From assembly GCF_036785885.1 (NCBI RefSeq), contig NC_092314.1:13165638-13229637 (forward strand): DNA of 64,000 nucleotides, written 5' to 3'. The stretch is from Coffea arabica (lineage: Eukaryota > Streptophyta > Magnoliopsida > Gentianales > Rubiaceae). Position numbers and translations under genes: made by a program. Of the stretch, positions 23,457-35,945 are shown in pieces. Position 1 is the stretch's first letter. The number at the start of each line of letters is the position of its first letter. The notes under the pieces were generated by a model. That model did not search any database and was not told the DNA's origin. It saw only the letters and a program-made list of their open reading frames with translations.

Positions 23457-25108
23457 GCCTAATCACCATGTTTGATACTTGAGGAAAGCCGTAGGCCGCC
23501 CACCCAATATTTTAATTTAGCTACAATGGGAAATGTTTTAGTTTCATAAACTTTTTTTTTGGTAAGAATTTGGATTGTCAGAAAAGCTTTTAAAAGCATT
23601 AGCATGTGGTATTTTTAATTTTAAGTGGAAAGTTTAAGCATATATCTTAGTTCTTTAGGCAAGAATGGCTTGGAAATTGTTTTTGAAAAAAGAAGCACAA
23701 ATCGAGGGCTAATTACACTTTACCCCCCTGAACTTGGGGTAAGTAACACTTTACCCCCTAAACTCAGAATATATACAGTTTACCCTCTAGTGACATCAGA
23801 TTTTAGAATTCCATAAAAAAAAATCGGTGAACTGACATTAATGCCCATATATATTGTCTGTATAGACTACTATGTCCATTGGGCAGGAATTTTGGTGCCT
23901 TGATAATAGAAACTCATGCGACGTTATAAAAAAAAAACATGAAGATTAACGGATAAAGCATCCTATTTATCAAGGAAAGAACAGTGAATGTTAAGTATTT
24001 CATCAAGCTGAAAAATGATGCTTCTGCCTTTTGAGTTGCTGAATCGAAATTGGCAAATGATTAAAAACCAAGAAATATACAAAATGATCGAGCAGGAGAG
24101 AGAGCACAACATGTTAGAAATCGAATATTCAACCTTCATATTAGGGCTGGTTTTTTGTTACTATTTTTTTCTGTTGTTCCCTCTCTTTTTTTTTCCCTTT
24201 TTGGCTTAAAGATAGAGGATTTGCTTGATGCTTGGTTTTCTTTGTCAATATATGGTTTTGTGAGGGAAGATGAAACAGCTTGAGAGTGCAGCCGTGCTTA
24301 TGATTTCTTCAAATTGGGAGTCTTGCCTTGATAAGACTTTAGTGGCTTTGAATATTAGAATAAATTGGAAAGTGGCTGTAGGTTGTTTTTCTTTTTTGCC
24401 CATTTCATTTGCTAGACATTTTTGCTCCTGTCACATTAGATCACAGAAAAATTGACCTGTGTATCTGTGTACTATTGACTAGAAATGAAATTCCCAAAAA
24501 ACTTATCAAGGCAATCCTAGAGTGAAAAAGTACTACAGAATGACTGCCAATAATGTACAATTCCATCAACGAAGATGTTTGCCTTCCATGATAATCTCCA
24601 TGCAAAGTATGAAGAGAACAATATTTATGTATTTAATTTATCAATGTTAGTTTTATAATTGCATATCTATATTCGAAGAATGTAACCAATTTTGTTTGAA
24701 TTGCATTGGAACTTATTAAGACTAGCTTGTACAGGTCATGCATTTGGATGCCTCAGCTAGTATTTACTAGTGATGCCTCAGCTAGTCTTCAGTACAGAAT
24801 ACTCTTTTGTGACCATGCCAATCTACACTTTCATATCTGAAATGCTAGAAAGTAGTATTCAACTGAACACAAGCGACCAAATACTGGAAAAACCCACAAG
24901 TTAGATCCATTGAAGATGTTAGCTTTCATGACGAGCAATCTCTTTCAAGTATACAGATGGATCAAAGCCTGTATCATTGATGCCTTATCCACTTCATCTA
25001 GCCTTCAGTATAGAATATCATGTTGTGACTGTACCAATGTATAATTCCATCCAAAGATATTTGCCTTCAATGACAATTCCCATGTGGAGCATGAAGAGAA
25101 TGATATTT
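23457..25108. repeat. Intergenic DNA with degenerate tandem units left of the copia element
   Basis: No gene is seen. About 23705-23790 carries repeated ACTTTACCCCC motifs like one end of a Mutator-type MITE without its partner. From about 24510, units with CAATTCCATC, TTTGCCTTC and ATGAAGAGAA recur at 24530-24620 and 25030-25108. The second unit is interrupted by the copia element and resumes at about 30608. A shorter CCTCAGCTAGTNTT unit is repeated at 24750-24790. Confidence 0.55.
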
Positions 25109-25595
25109 TGTTAGGAAATAGTAATAACTACAACAACAGAAAATGGTTTTGATGTGAAGATTCACTTTTCTTAAGGAAAATTGTCCCCACTATTCTACTA
25201 TCAGGTTTGTGGCAATTCCCTTTAAGAATAATAAAGCCAACCAAAATTTTCACAGAGTAGTATGAAGAAATTCTCCCAAGAACGGTTTAGAGAATATTGT
25301 TTTAAAAAAAGTAGAAGAATAGTAAAACTAGAAGTAAAAGTGAGTTTTCTTAATATCTGAACATCCTTATTTATAACGTTCAGACACCCCAAAAGAAATG
25401 TCATATCTTTTGGAAACACACTTCTTCCTGAATAGGCACGATTCAAATGACTAGACACTTTCTCAAAAGTTGTACTAGTTTACGTTAGACACAACTCTTA
25501 GAACATCCCAAACATCATGACACTTGAATCGGTGTGCAAACCTTTCCATTCTCCTTTAACTTCCAATAAAGAGTCATCACTAACTGTATCCAACA
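25109..25595 (-). repeat. 3' LTR of the copia element
   Basis: On the minus strand it begins TGTTGGATA and ends CTAACA, the TG...CA form of plant LTRs. It is 487 bp and clearly diverged from the other LTR by many substitutions and small indels. Confidence 0.9.
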
Positions 25596-26149
25596 ATCTC
25601 CCATTTAGTTAGTGATGAATCAAAATCAAATTATTTTTAAGATTTATGCATAAAATAGGTGTCTTTCGACTTAAACCTATTATTAGTATAATTATTTCAA
25701 AACCTTGTTGAAATTGATGGTAATTATAAATTTTAAACCACAATTCCTTTGTAACAAGATCGGAAAAAAATACACATAAGTCTTACTTATTTCTCGTAAA
25801 ACGTTCATCGTGAGATTTAGAACCATATTATGGTCTTGTGCTACTTCCTGATTCATGAACTCTTGCAAAAGTTTTAGTCCAAACTTTTGATAGAAATGGC
25901 ACCACCTCTTGAGTTCATACAGGTGAAGTCTACTTTGAAATATTTGATTATACTTCCTTGTTCTTCTACCGAAACATATGTATTTCATTAAGAATAATAA
26001 TTATTATTCAACCTCCCATTCTCTTAAGAACTCATCCAGTACTTGCTAACTGTCAAACAATAATTTGTTATTACCTATTAAACCTTTAGAATTGCTTAGT
26101 AATAAGAAAGGTTAGGTTACCATCATTGCTGACAATTTTAGAATGGTCT

Positions 26150-29100
26150 TAGACCCATAGCACTAGTAGTGCTTTTGATCATACTTTTGAGAGTCCTTTA
26201 GTTAAAGAATCAGCAAGATTATTATCAGATTTTACATAGATAACTATTATAATTCCATTAGAAATTAATTATCTTACATATGCATGTCTTAAAGCAATAT
26301 GTCTAGATTTACCATTATAAATCTTGCTAAATGCCCTAGGCATAGTTGTTTCACTATTGCAGTGCAAAGAGATGGCTGACATTGGTTATGTCCACAACTC
26401 TATATCTAGCAATAAATTTCTTAGTCATTCTGCCTCTTTACTTGCTACTGGTAATGCAACAAATTCAGACTTCATAGTCGAATGAGTAATACACGTCTGT
26501 TTCTTAGAAATCCACGAGATAGCTCCTCCGCTTATTTTAAAAATCCAAGTAAATGTCAATTTATTATCAGTTATACTAGATATCCAACTAGCATCACAGT
26601 AACCTTCAAATACCGAAGAAAACTTGTTACAATATAATCCAAAAGACTTTGTCTTTTTAAGGTAATCTAGTACTCGTCCAATGGCTCTCCAATAGTCAGT
26701 ACTAGGATTATGAATAAATTTAGAAAGTTTGCAAATAGTGAATGCAGTATCAAGTCTAGTAAAATGCATAACATACATCAAGCTACCAATTGCACTAGCA
26801 TAGTCTAATTGACTAATAGATCTTCCCGAATTTTTCACTAGCTTATTAGAAACATCAAATGGGGTATTAGCTTCTTTTATACCCAAATGATTAAATTTGG
26901 ATAGAATCTTGTCAATGTAATGAGATTGACATAGAGCATAACCCCCACTATGTTTTTTAATTTTGATTCCTAAGATGGTATCTACTAAATACCTCTTAGT
27001 TTCATTTACTCCTTGCATGTTGGTCCCCATGATTAACATATCATCCACATATAGACATATTATTACACCATAGTTTTTGATAAATTTAGAATAAATACAT
27101 TTATATGCTTTATTATGTCTAAAGCTATTAGATAAAATTACTTTATCAAATTTCTCATGCCACTGTTTTGGCACTTGCTTTAAACCATACAAGGATTTAA
27201 CTAATTTACAAACTTTCTTTTCATTTTCAGGAAGTACAAACCCTTCGTGTTACTTCATATACATTTCCTTATCTAGATCTCCATTTAAGAATGCTGTTTT
27301 AGCATCCATTTGATGAATGTATAAATCATATGTGGATGCTAGAGCAAACAACACTTTTATAGAAGTAATTCTTGAAACAAGAGCATACGTGTCAAAATAA
27401 TCAATTCCTTCCTTTTGTTTAAAATCTTTTGCTACAAGTCTTGCTTTGAACGTTAGTAATGAACCATCAGTATTACGTTTTCTTTTAAATATCCACTTAC
27501 ATCTTATAGGTTTACAACCAGGAGATAATTCACATAACACCCATGTACCATTTGATATAAGAGAATCCATCTCGTCATTAATTGCTTCTTTCCAAAAAGT
27601 TGAGTCCCTTGAACCTAATGCTTCTTTATAAATTTTAGGATCCTCTTTTAAATGTAAAAGTATAGGTATTTTATTGAATACCTCATTCCTACTACCTTCA
27701 ACTAAGAAGACTAAAGATTGATTAAATATAATTTGAATCCAAATTCTTCTCTTTTCATGCTCTCTTACTCCTCCTAGGTTCACTAGGAGTTTCAAGTATT
27801 TTCATTTTATTATCATTTGTAGAAGAATTAGGATCCATAGTCATGTTTTGTGGTAATATAGAATCTGGTTTAGAAGTTGAACCACTTAGAAAGCTTGTTT
27901 CTAAAACTCAACATCTCTAGGCTCTACTATTGTATTTGAGTCTAAATCTAATAGTCTATATGTTTTAGAATTTTCAACATATCCCACAAAAACACTCTTT
28001 AAGGCTCTTAGTTCTAATTTTGTTCTCTTAGAATCAAGAACCTTATAATAGGCTATACAACCCCATACTCTCAAATAATTTAATTTGGGTTTTCTTCATT
28101 TCCATATTCATATGGTGAAACCTTTGTCTTCTTTGAAAGTATTCAATTATGTACATGACAAGCAGTTAATAAAGCCTCTCCCCAAAGGTTAAATAGTAAT
28201 CTAACATGCATAAGTATAGCATTTACCATATCAACCAATGTCTTATTTTTCTTTCAGCTAAACCGTCTTGTTGAGGAGTGTATGGTGCACTTGTTTGATG
28301 GATCAAATAATCTTCTTCACAAAAACTAGAAACTTCATTTTTCGCCTCCTTGATCACTTTATAGGATTTTAATTTCTTTTCCAATTGATTTTCAACTAAG
28401 GCCTTAAACAATTTAAACATATCAAATGCTTGATCTTTTGTTCTCATCAAATAAACATGTGTAAATCTAGAATGATCATCTATAAAAGTTATGAAATATC
28501 TAGTTCTACCCCTTGTTAAATGACCATTCAATTTACATATATCAGAATGTATAATTTCAAGTAATTTAGAAGTTCTTTCATTCGTTGGAAAAGGTTTCTT
28601 TATCATCTTTGCTTGTAGATATGTTTCGCATTTTTCAAGGTTGTCATTTGTACAAGATATTAATCCATGTTTTGACATGAACTTGATTGATCTAAAATTA
28701 ACATGTGACAAACGAGCATGCCATAAATTAATAGAAGACTCAATCAAATAAACATAAATAATAACTTTATTGATACTTAGTCTGAACATGCCATTACATG
28801 AATATTCTTGGCTAACAAATACATTATTTTTGGATAAAATTACTTTTTCTGCCTCTATGACAGCCTTCAATCCCTTGTGGCATAGCACACTTATGGAAAC
28901 CAGATTCTTCCTTATGTTAGGAACATGATAAACATTGGTTAGAACCAACGTTTTGCCAGAAGTAAACTCCAATTCAACCATCCCTTTTCCAAGCATATCA
29001 GATGTGTTATGATTTCCAATTAAGACAATCTCATTTGGGGCAATAACATAATTTTTGAATAAATTCTTATCATTGCATACATAAACAGTAGCACTCGAAT

Positions 29101-30077
29101 CATACCACCAATCATTAGATTGGCAATTTGTCAAGTTGCATTCAGTTACCACATTGATGAAAAGTCCACCAACCAAAGCAACAACTTCAGCACTGTTGGG
29201 AAGAGAATCTTCAATAACATTTGCCTTCTTTTGTCCAGCATTTGCCTCTGTTTCCAATTTCTTGTAGAATCCATATATTCTTTCTTAAAATGCCCTTTCT
29301 TTCCATAGAAAAAACATGACTTGTCTTTCTTATTGTTCTCAGAATTTCCAGAAAACATATCTCCATGTCTTCTCTTATTGTTGGACTTGTTTCCACCTTC
29401 CCAGATTTTTTATTAGTACTAGACTCAATATTATTCACCTTAGTACCATATTCCAAAGCAAACTTACTCTCACATTCAATTCAGATATGTTTTGTAAGTT
29501 GGTCTATGGTGAAATTTTCAGGAGTGTCAACAGTTTCTTCCTATAGTCATTCCAAGAAAAATGGTAATTTTGCAATCACAGCACCCACTTGAAGTTGATC
29601 TGACACTTCAATACTTAAATCCTTTAGTCTAGACACTAACAGAAGTAATTCATCCACTTTATTCATCACAGACTTGTTGTCCAACATTTGAAACTCAAAG
29701 AACTTCATAATTAAAAATCTGTTAGTATCTTATTTTCCAGATATGTATTTGTTCTCCAAAAATTTCTTGCAGTGATTGAAGAGAACAAAACAGATCATAT
29801 AGACAGTCAGACAAACCGTTTAAGATGAAGCCACTACAGCGAATTTCATCTTCCTCATGTTTCTTGTGGCTTGCCGTGATCTCATCGAACTCGCCATCAG
29901 ATGGTTCAGGAATCTTTGACAGATTATCAACCAACAGATATGCAACACCCAATTCCATGAGAAGAAACAGCAACTTGTCTTTCCAGTGGGTGAAATTGGT
30001 GCCATCAAAAAGATCCAACTTGATCATATTAGATTTGAAAATTTGTTTAGAACATTACCAGAACTGGTACCCTCCAT
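26150..30077 (-). pseudogene. Broken copia gag-pol polyprotein
   Basis: Reading from 30077 downward: a gag N-terminus (about 30077-29722) with FDGTNFTHWKDKLLFLL and the ILNGLSDCLYDL block. A degraded zinc knuckle follows at about 29320 (CFFYGKKGHFKKEY; two of the three cysteines of the CCHC pattern are lost). The protease has DSSA in place of DSGA at about 29110. The integrase (29257-28223) shows HARLSHVN, HSDICKLNGH, FIDDHSR and QQDGLAERK. Reverse transcriptase is split over two frames (27795-27250 and 27192-26425) with KWIFKRKRNTDG, MDAKTAFLNGDL and the catalytic LYVDDMLI. RNase H tails off to about 26150 with NLADSLTKGL. Several stops and frameshifts separate these pieces, so no full polyprotein can be made. 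Confidence 0.92.
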
Positions 30078-30097
30078 GTTGGAAATTTCCTTAAGAT

Positions 30098-30601
30098 TGT
30101 TGGAAAATAGTAATAACTATAACAACAGAAAATGGTTTTGACGTGAAGATTCACTTTCCTTAACGAAATTTGGCCCCATTATTCTACTACCAGGTTTGCG
30201 GCAATTTCCTCTAGGAATAACAAAGTCAACCATAATTTCCACACAATAGTATAAACAAATTCTCCTAAGAATGGTTAAGAGAAAATTGTTTTGAAAGAAG
30301 TAGAGAATAGTAAAACTAGAAGTAAAAGTGAGTTTTCCTAATATTTGAACATCCTTATTTATAACGTTTAGACACCCCAAAAGAAATGTCATATCTTTTG
30401 GAAACATACTTCTTCCTGAATAGGCACCTTTTAAATGAATAGGCACAATTCAAATGACTAGACACTTCCTCAAAAGTTGTACTAGTTTACATTAGACACA
30501 ACTCTTAGAACATCCCAAACATTATGACACTTGAATTGGTGTGCAGACCTTTCCATTCTCCTCTAACTTCTAATGAAGAGTCATCACTAACTATATCCAA
30601 T
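30098..30601 (-). repeat. 5' LTR of the copia element
   Basis: A 504-bp partner of the LTR at 25109-25595. It contains an extra short duplication around AATAGGCAC (about 30418-30448) absent from the other LTR. Its outer end reads TCCAAT instead of the TCCAACA of the other LTR, so the terminal bases have decayed. Confidence 0.9.
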
Positions 30602-30607
30602 ATATTT

Positions 30608-31644
30608 ATGTATTTAATTTATCAATTTTAGTTCCATGACTGCACATAGATTCAAAGAGTGTAACCCATTTTATTTGAACTAAATTGGAACTTATTAAGA
30701 TTGAAATACTTATCATCTTTTTATTCTCCATATAATCCATGAATTATCCGTAGTTGATCAATATTAATTTTTTTTGCATAATTCAATTAATTTCATTTGA
30801 ATTGGATTAGAAGTTATTGGGACTAAAATACTTGTCTTATTTCTGTTCTTCAAACTAGTGTATGAATTATTCATAGTTGACTAGTATTAATTTGTTTGTG
30901 TAATTCAATTGAAATGTGATTACAATATATTCAACAACTTGTGAATCTATATTAACAGCGACTCCAATTTGTTGAATTACAAAACAATGCCTGTGTATAT
31001 GATGTATAACGTTTGGAGACCACTTAAACTTGTTGTTGAGATTAGAATCAAATAGATATAACTTACAATCAACTGAATACAATTCCCGCACATATTGACC
31101 AACATCACAAAACTAACCAACAGTAGTCAGAACACGTTCCAAATTCATTGCTTACTGTTTTAAACTTACTCCATACCACTAGGACTTACAATATGTTTCA
31201 AATTGATTACATTTTGCATGATTTATATTACATATAGTTCAATCATTCTACAACAATCTTAGTTTGATGTTCTACGAAATAGTTATCAAACCATTGTGAT
31301 AGGAATAATTTAGATAGAAAGTCATATATAAATATGTCGTACAATGTGTAGTACTAGTGCGATACGCTAATAAGAATATTATTATGAAATTTCAGACAAA
31401 AGATGGTTAATGGAACATATCCACTGAACAACAAGAAGTCCCTCATATTTTCAACTTTGCCACAGGTTGATTTTGCAACTTTGCCTGCTTCAATGTCTTC
31501 TCTTTGTTTACCACCTTTTGGATACACTTCCTTTCCTACATGCCATCCTGCATATGTTTTTACATAAAACCTTGCCCAATTAGTGAATACAAAATTATAG
31601 ACACTAATAATTTGTAGAGTAGTCAATACAAAGTATTTTCCTAA
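30608..31644. other. Intergenic, continuation of the degenerate unit right of the copia element
   Basis: The first 110 bases match 24625-24730 (TTATGTATTTAATTTATCAA and following), showing that the retrotransposon split a pre-existing repeat. A degenerate TTGAATTGGATTAGAAGTTA-type unit recurs at about 30680 and 30800. No gene is seen. Confidence 0.5.
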
Positions 31645-31653
31645 TAATAATAA

Positions 31654-32089
31654 GGGTTAAAAATAAAAAAGCCCCCTGTAGTAAGCCTAATACACAGAAA
31701 AGCCCCTTATGGTTTTAAAATATACAACACGACACCTCATGCTTTAAACTAAATTGTAAAGGTGACGGAATCCGTTAAACTTAACGGAAATGACTTATTG
31801 GAACCTAAAAAAAATTTTTTATACCTAATTTTTATCAAATATACCTATTCTACCCCTTAACTCTCAATTCTCTCTACTTAGAAATAAAACAAATGATTTT
31901 TTTGAGCTGTCTTTTGTTTAATTATATAAGGGTATTTTGGTCATTTTGACCATTTCCGTTAAATTTAACGGATTCCGTTACCTTTACAATTTAGTTCAAA
32001 ACATGAGGAGTCGTGTTGTATATTTTGAAATCATGGGGGGCTTTTCTGTGTATTAGGCTTATCACAGGGGGCTTTTTTGTTTTTAACCC
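31654..32089. mobile_element. Mutator-like MITE (436 bp) with long inverted repeats
   Basis: The ends GGGTTAAAAATAAAAAAGCC and GGCTTTTTTGTTTTTAACCC begin inverted repeats of about 140 bp that include TGTGTATTAGGCTTA and TAACGGATTCCGTTA blocks. It is flanked by a 9-bp direct repeat TAATAATAA (31645-31653 and 32090-32098). A 9-bp duplication with long inverted repeats fits Mutator-like elements, although the target is itself a simple repeat. No transposase is encoded. Confidence 0.85.
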
Positions 32090-32429
32090 TAATAATAATG
32101 ATACATAGAATATGTACATGTAAAATTTTCTTCCAATTAATCAGTTTTTTGTATAAGTTATTCCCCATTTCAACCTTTTTAACATATAAACCCATAAATC
32201 TTACATGTTAACAGTCTAAATACATACTATCTCATTATATTCTACTCTACCGGTAATTGTGACGCCACCAAACTAGTTGTATATTTTATTACTAGACTAG
32301 CATGAATTCAAAAACTTACCTAGCACGTTTAAATATTTATCTTATGTTTAATTCCCTTTACATTAATGGTTAAAATTCCAAGTGCTAATGATACCACTCA
32401 TTTGTGTCTTATGGTTTACCCTTAGTTAT

Positions 32430-32710
32430 TTAGTTTTTACAAATTATTATTTTATTTGTACACCTTGTTATTTACTATATACACATTGATCATTATGATC
32501 GACCCTTGGTTATTTAATTTTTATACATTGTTACTTTATTTGTACACATTATTATTTATTTTGTACACACTGTACAAGTTTTTTTTGCAAACTCACAAAT
32601 GGTTATTCAATTTTTACACTGTACATATTCTTTATTATGGCTTACCTTGGTTATTTAGTATTTACACATTGTTATTTTGTATATACACATTACAAGTTCT
32701 TGCTGTTTTG
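32430..32710 (+). repeat. Degenerate tandem repeat of TTATTTA and TACACATTGTT motifs
   Basis: The phrases TGGTTATTTA, TTTTTACACATTG and TATTTTGTACACA recur about four times at 60-100 base spacing. An open frame across it is only a reflection of the repeat (WLFNFYTLL repeated) and is not a gene. Confidence 0.75.
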
Positions 32711-32779
32711 CAACAACTCTAATTATTTGATAATCTTCTATTGTTCCCTCTTCTAAATTACTTCTTTCGCCCCAATACA

Positions 32780-33282
32780 TAGGCTTGTCAACGGGCCGGG
32801 TTTGGGCCGAAATTCATTATTCCGGATCCGGACCCGACCCGTTTACCCGACGGATCTTCAACTCTATGTTCCGGATCGGGATCCGACGGGTCTCGGGTGC
32901 GGGTCAGGTCTACCCAAAAAAATTTATCGGAACTTATAATTTCTAATAAAAATGAGAAAAAATATATTTGTAAACTAATTTCTAACTAATACACAAAAAA
33001 AACCAAATAAGAAAAGAAATCAAATTGACTTTACTCAAATACATTACCCTAATCAAATTATTTTGACAAATATATATTTTTTAAATTATTAATCCATTTA
33101 TATCTGGATCCGGGTCTAATACGGGTTGGAATACTATATTCCGTATCCGACCCTTTTTTTTGTTTGACAAAACGGATCCAGATCCGGGTTCGAGTAACGG
33201 AATAAAATCCCTACCCGTACCCGCAATAATTTCGCAGGTCCGGTCCGGGTCCGGGTCTAGACCCAGACCGTTGACAGGCCTA
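32780..33282. mobile_element. hAT-like non-autonomous DNA transposon (503 bp)
   Basis: Starts TAGGCTTGTCAACGGGCC and ends GACCGTTGACAGGCCTA, inverted ends. It is flanked by the 8-bp repeat CCAATACA (32772-32779 and 33283-33290). The subterminal regions are dense in CCCGACCCG, GGATCCGG and GGGTCCGGG motifs, like the elements at 3574 and 14145. No coding sequence is present. Confidence 0.88.
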
Positions 33283-33290
33283 CCAATACA

Positions 33291-34159
33291 CATAATTATT
33301 GTGCACACATGTACTGTTTAGCCACCAATAATAGTCTATTGTTTGCCCTATGATGAAGTTATAATGGTTTGGGATAGTGAACAATTTCAAAATAGAGTAA
33401 CACTTTCTACCCTTTATTTTGGCATGTAAAAGATCCAACAATTTTTTAAATTACATTTTTTTGAAAAACAACTACAGTCATGAGTCACATACACAAGTTT
33501 CTTATCTTTTTAGTTGTTGCCCCCAGCAATGGAGGATGTCCACCCTTCACTTGAATATTAACTGTTCAACGATTTGCACTCAATCATGATTTCTCTTCCC
33601 TGCAATTGCCTTTGCTTCATGTCGTAAATAGATTAGATTATGTAGAATCTTCTATGGACTAACTGGTAAGGAGACTTTCCTGCTCTTGGTACTTTCTTAT
33701 AAATTAAACCCTCGTTAGCATGAAAGGGTTGCTTGTCCTATATATTTCGACAGCAAAACCTACGGTTTCTCAAACTCTTACAATGGTATTGTTTTTATGA
33801 TGATTTTAGTATTTATTTCTATCTACTCCGACAAAATCGTTATCTCTACTATCTAAAGCTGCTGGTGTGTTTGGAATGGGATTCAATAAAGGGGAGTTGA
33901 AGGCAGAGGAAAAGTTTGATGAGAATTTTGGTTTGATTTGATTGGCGTATTTTAGAGTTTAGGCGGGATAAAATTCACGAGTTTGAGCGGGATAAAATTC
34001 ACTTGCACATGCCGTTTGATAACACCGTTTAGCAGTTTTTAAAAATTCCTTTTTAAAATCGATAGGATTAATCCACTACTGGAAAAATATCCAGTACTGG
34101 CTTAAGGGCCCTATAAAATTTATACAGCTCTTAAGATGGCTATAGTTTCCTTCAGCCTT
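33291..34159. other. Intergenic, no gene seen
   Basis: AT-rich sequence without a convincing open frame. GTTTGGAATGGGATTC (about 33873) and GCCGTTTGATAACACC (about 34010) resemble MITE termini but could not be paired. Confidence 0.3.
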
Positions 34160-34261
34160 CTAGTAAATTTCTCCAATACATTTTAGATGAAACTAATGAT
34201 GGCACGAGTTCTAGTGGCTTTTATCGTCCTCAAATTTTTTTCTTCTCTTTGGTTCTTGTAG

Positions 34262-34371
34262 GGACTTGGTGGAGAATCAGACCCCAATAGCATACATAGA
34301 GGGTGTGAAGTATTTATTGGCAGGGGAGATGGTCGGCTACGAAATGGATGCGGCCACAAGTTACAAACTGA
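34262..34371 (+). pseudogene. Duplicated last exon of prolyl 4-hydroxylase (copy B)
   Basis: Begins after an intact acceptor (TTCTTGTAG) and opens with GLGGESDPNSIH, close to the live exon. The essential SIHGG becomes SIHRG, and a small indel shifts the frame before the KWSATKW block, so the 2-oxoglutarate-binding lysine is lost. No upstream catalytic exons accompany it, so it cannot give an enzyme, though a captured transcript could in theory splice to it. Confidence 0.88.
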
Positions 34372-34450
34372 TACATTTATATTAGTAGTAATGCACCTGT
34401 TGAACCTTTAACTTGTTCGCGAGTTTATAGGTACTAAGATGATTCAATAT

Positions 34451-35270
34451 AGGTATAATTTCAGAAATCTACCCTGAGGTTTCTGACAATTTCATTGAGT
34501 TCTTCTAAGGTCTGAAAAATTACACTTACCTCCCTTGATTTGATAATTTTAGTGACAAAATCTTAAAATAATATTGACTTGGACAATTTTTTAAATGAAT
34601 ACCCAAAAATGCTCTTGTGGAATGAGTTTTAATTTATTTTTCTATATAATTATAAGATTATTTAGTATAATTACAAGGAAAAGGTGCCAAAATTTTCATA
34701 TCCATATCTACTATTTGATAAACAACTATAACAATAATTTTATTACTATGATATGATATTTTTATGGTATTTTATTATGGATTTAGATTTATAAGATAGA
34801 AAAGAAAATGTTGAAATAATTCATTTAGAGTTTATAAATTTTTGGAATAGTGAGATTATCATAATTTAGTAGTGCTTTTGGACCATTTCTTTTTGATTTA
34901 TTGTTAATTTTAGTACCAAAAAAATACAAAACAAAGATCAGCAAAAACATTGGACTACATAAAAAATTAACTCGTCAAAAAAATTACAAGTTCGACATTT
35001 GGTTATAATAGAAATCTAGAGGCAATAGTGGCAGTTCTACAGTTTTATTGGTGAAAAATTTCAAAAAAAGGAATAAGAAGGAAAAAGAATGAAAAATTAT
35101 TTTTAAAACTCATTCTAAGTGTAAGCATACCAAAGAAGAGAATTTTATTAAAATATTTAAGGGTAAAATTGTCATTTTAAATTATAAGGGAAATATGTGT
35201 AATTTTTCAAATCTTAGGGGAGCTCAGTGAAATTGCCAAAAACCTCAGGGGAGGTTTCTGAAATTATCCC
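34451..35270. mobile_element. Mutator-like MITE (820 bp) in copy B
   Basis: The ends AGGTATAATTTCAGAAA and TTTCTGAAATTATCCC begin inverted repeats of about 85 bp, with CCTGAGGTTT and AAAAATTACAC blocks in common. It is flanked by the 8-bp direct repeat TTCAATAT (34443-34450 and 35271-35278). In copy A the same place reads uninterrupted ACTCAATATATAGC (about 13926), an empty site. The interior is AT-rich and non-coding. Confidence 0.88.
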
Positions 35271-35736
35271 TTCAATATATGATGACCATTCCACCAAATG
35301 GCAACTGATCTTACAGGAAAAACCTCACTATAAAGTTCTTGATTCAATGAATACAAGTATGATGATATCCAGTCATATTTCAATCAGATTTTAGTGGTAC
35401 GGAATGCAAACCAAAGGTAATAATAATATCAATAGTAGTGCTAGCATCCCAGTTAGTTTTTCCCTTGTTGTATGCTTTTCATTTTTTGATATATTTTTTT
35501 TCCAATTATATCTATTGCCAAACAAGAGAGCTGAAAAGAGAAAAGCAGGCTACTGATCATCCAAAATCTCAAATCACCTAAACATAACTATCCAAACTTT
35601 AACTATTCTGCTTCTAGCACCAGATTCTCTCTAAACATGATTACATCATTCAATGCCTTTGTGAATAGGCCATAAACGAAGCAATTGCAGGCCAAAAATA
35701 AAAAGGAAAAGAAAAAAAAGGAACCTTCACCAACCT

Positions 35737-35945
35737 TCTTTTTTTTTTTTTTTTACAAAAATGGTAAATTTTATTAATATCAGAAAAATCAGGTTACACG
35801 CAAATCCTCTTATCATCATTATTACACTCCTCTCTACAGTACATTCCTGGACCTCTACATGCTATATTAAAATTTTGGTAGGGATCCCCCACTCCACCAG
35901 CATCCTCCAATTCTCCTTAGTATTAGGAATTTTATCCCAAGAATC
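35737..35945 (-). mobile_element. 5'-truncated LINE-like 3' end with poly(A)
   Basis: Copy B has about 200 bases here that copy A lacks. On the minus strand the segment ends in a long A tract (35756-35738) after an AATAAAATTT motif. It opens with a short frame reading AADSWDKIPNTKENWRMLVE and stopping soon after. That fits the far 3' end of a retroposed transcript, most simply a LINE. No target duplication was found, and the coding fragment is too short to name. Confidence 0.55.

Larger units (their letters stand above)
25109..30601 (-). mobile_element. Ty1/copia LTR retrotransposon, complete but decayed (about 5.5 kb)
   Basis: Two direct terminal repeats (25109-25595 and 30098-30601) bracket a minus-strand gag-protease-integrase-reverse transcriptase-RNase H order, which is the copia arrangement. 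The flanks share ATATTT (25103-25108 and 30602-30607), a likely target duplication. A purine-rich tract (AAATGGGAGAT on the minus strand) abuts the 3' LTR. A tRNA primer-binding site is not obvious after the 5' LTR. The host sequence on either side matches a neighbouring tandem unit at 24600, which serves as an empty site. Frame breaks make it non-autonomous. Confidence 0.93.

Noticed and set aside
26425..29257. Copia open frames as host genes
   Set aside because: They carry integrase, reverse transcriptase and RNase H motifs between two LTRs and are broken parts of one polyprotein.
32456..32722. 88-codon hydrophobic frame
   Set aside because: It is the translation of a degenerate tandem repeat.
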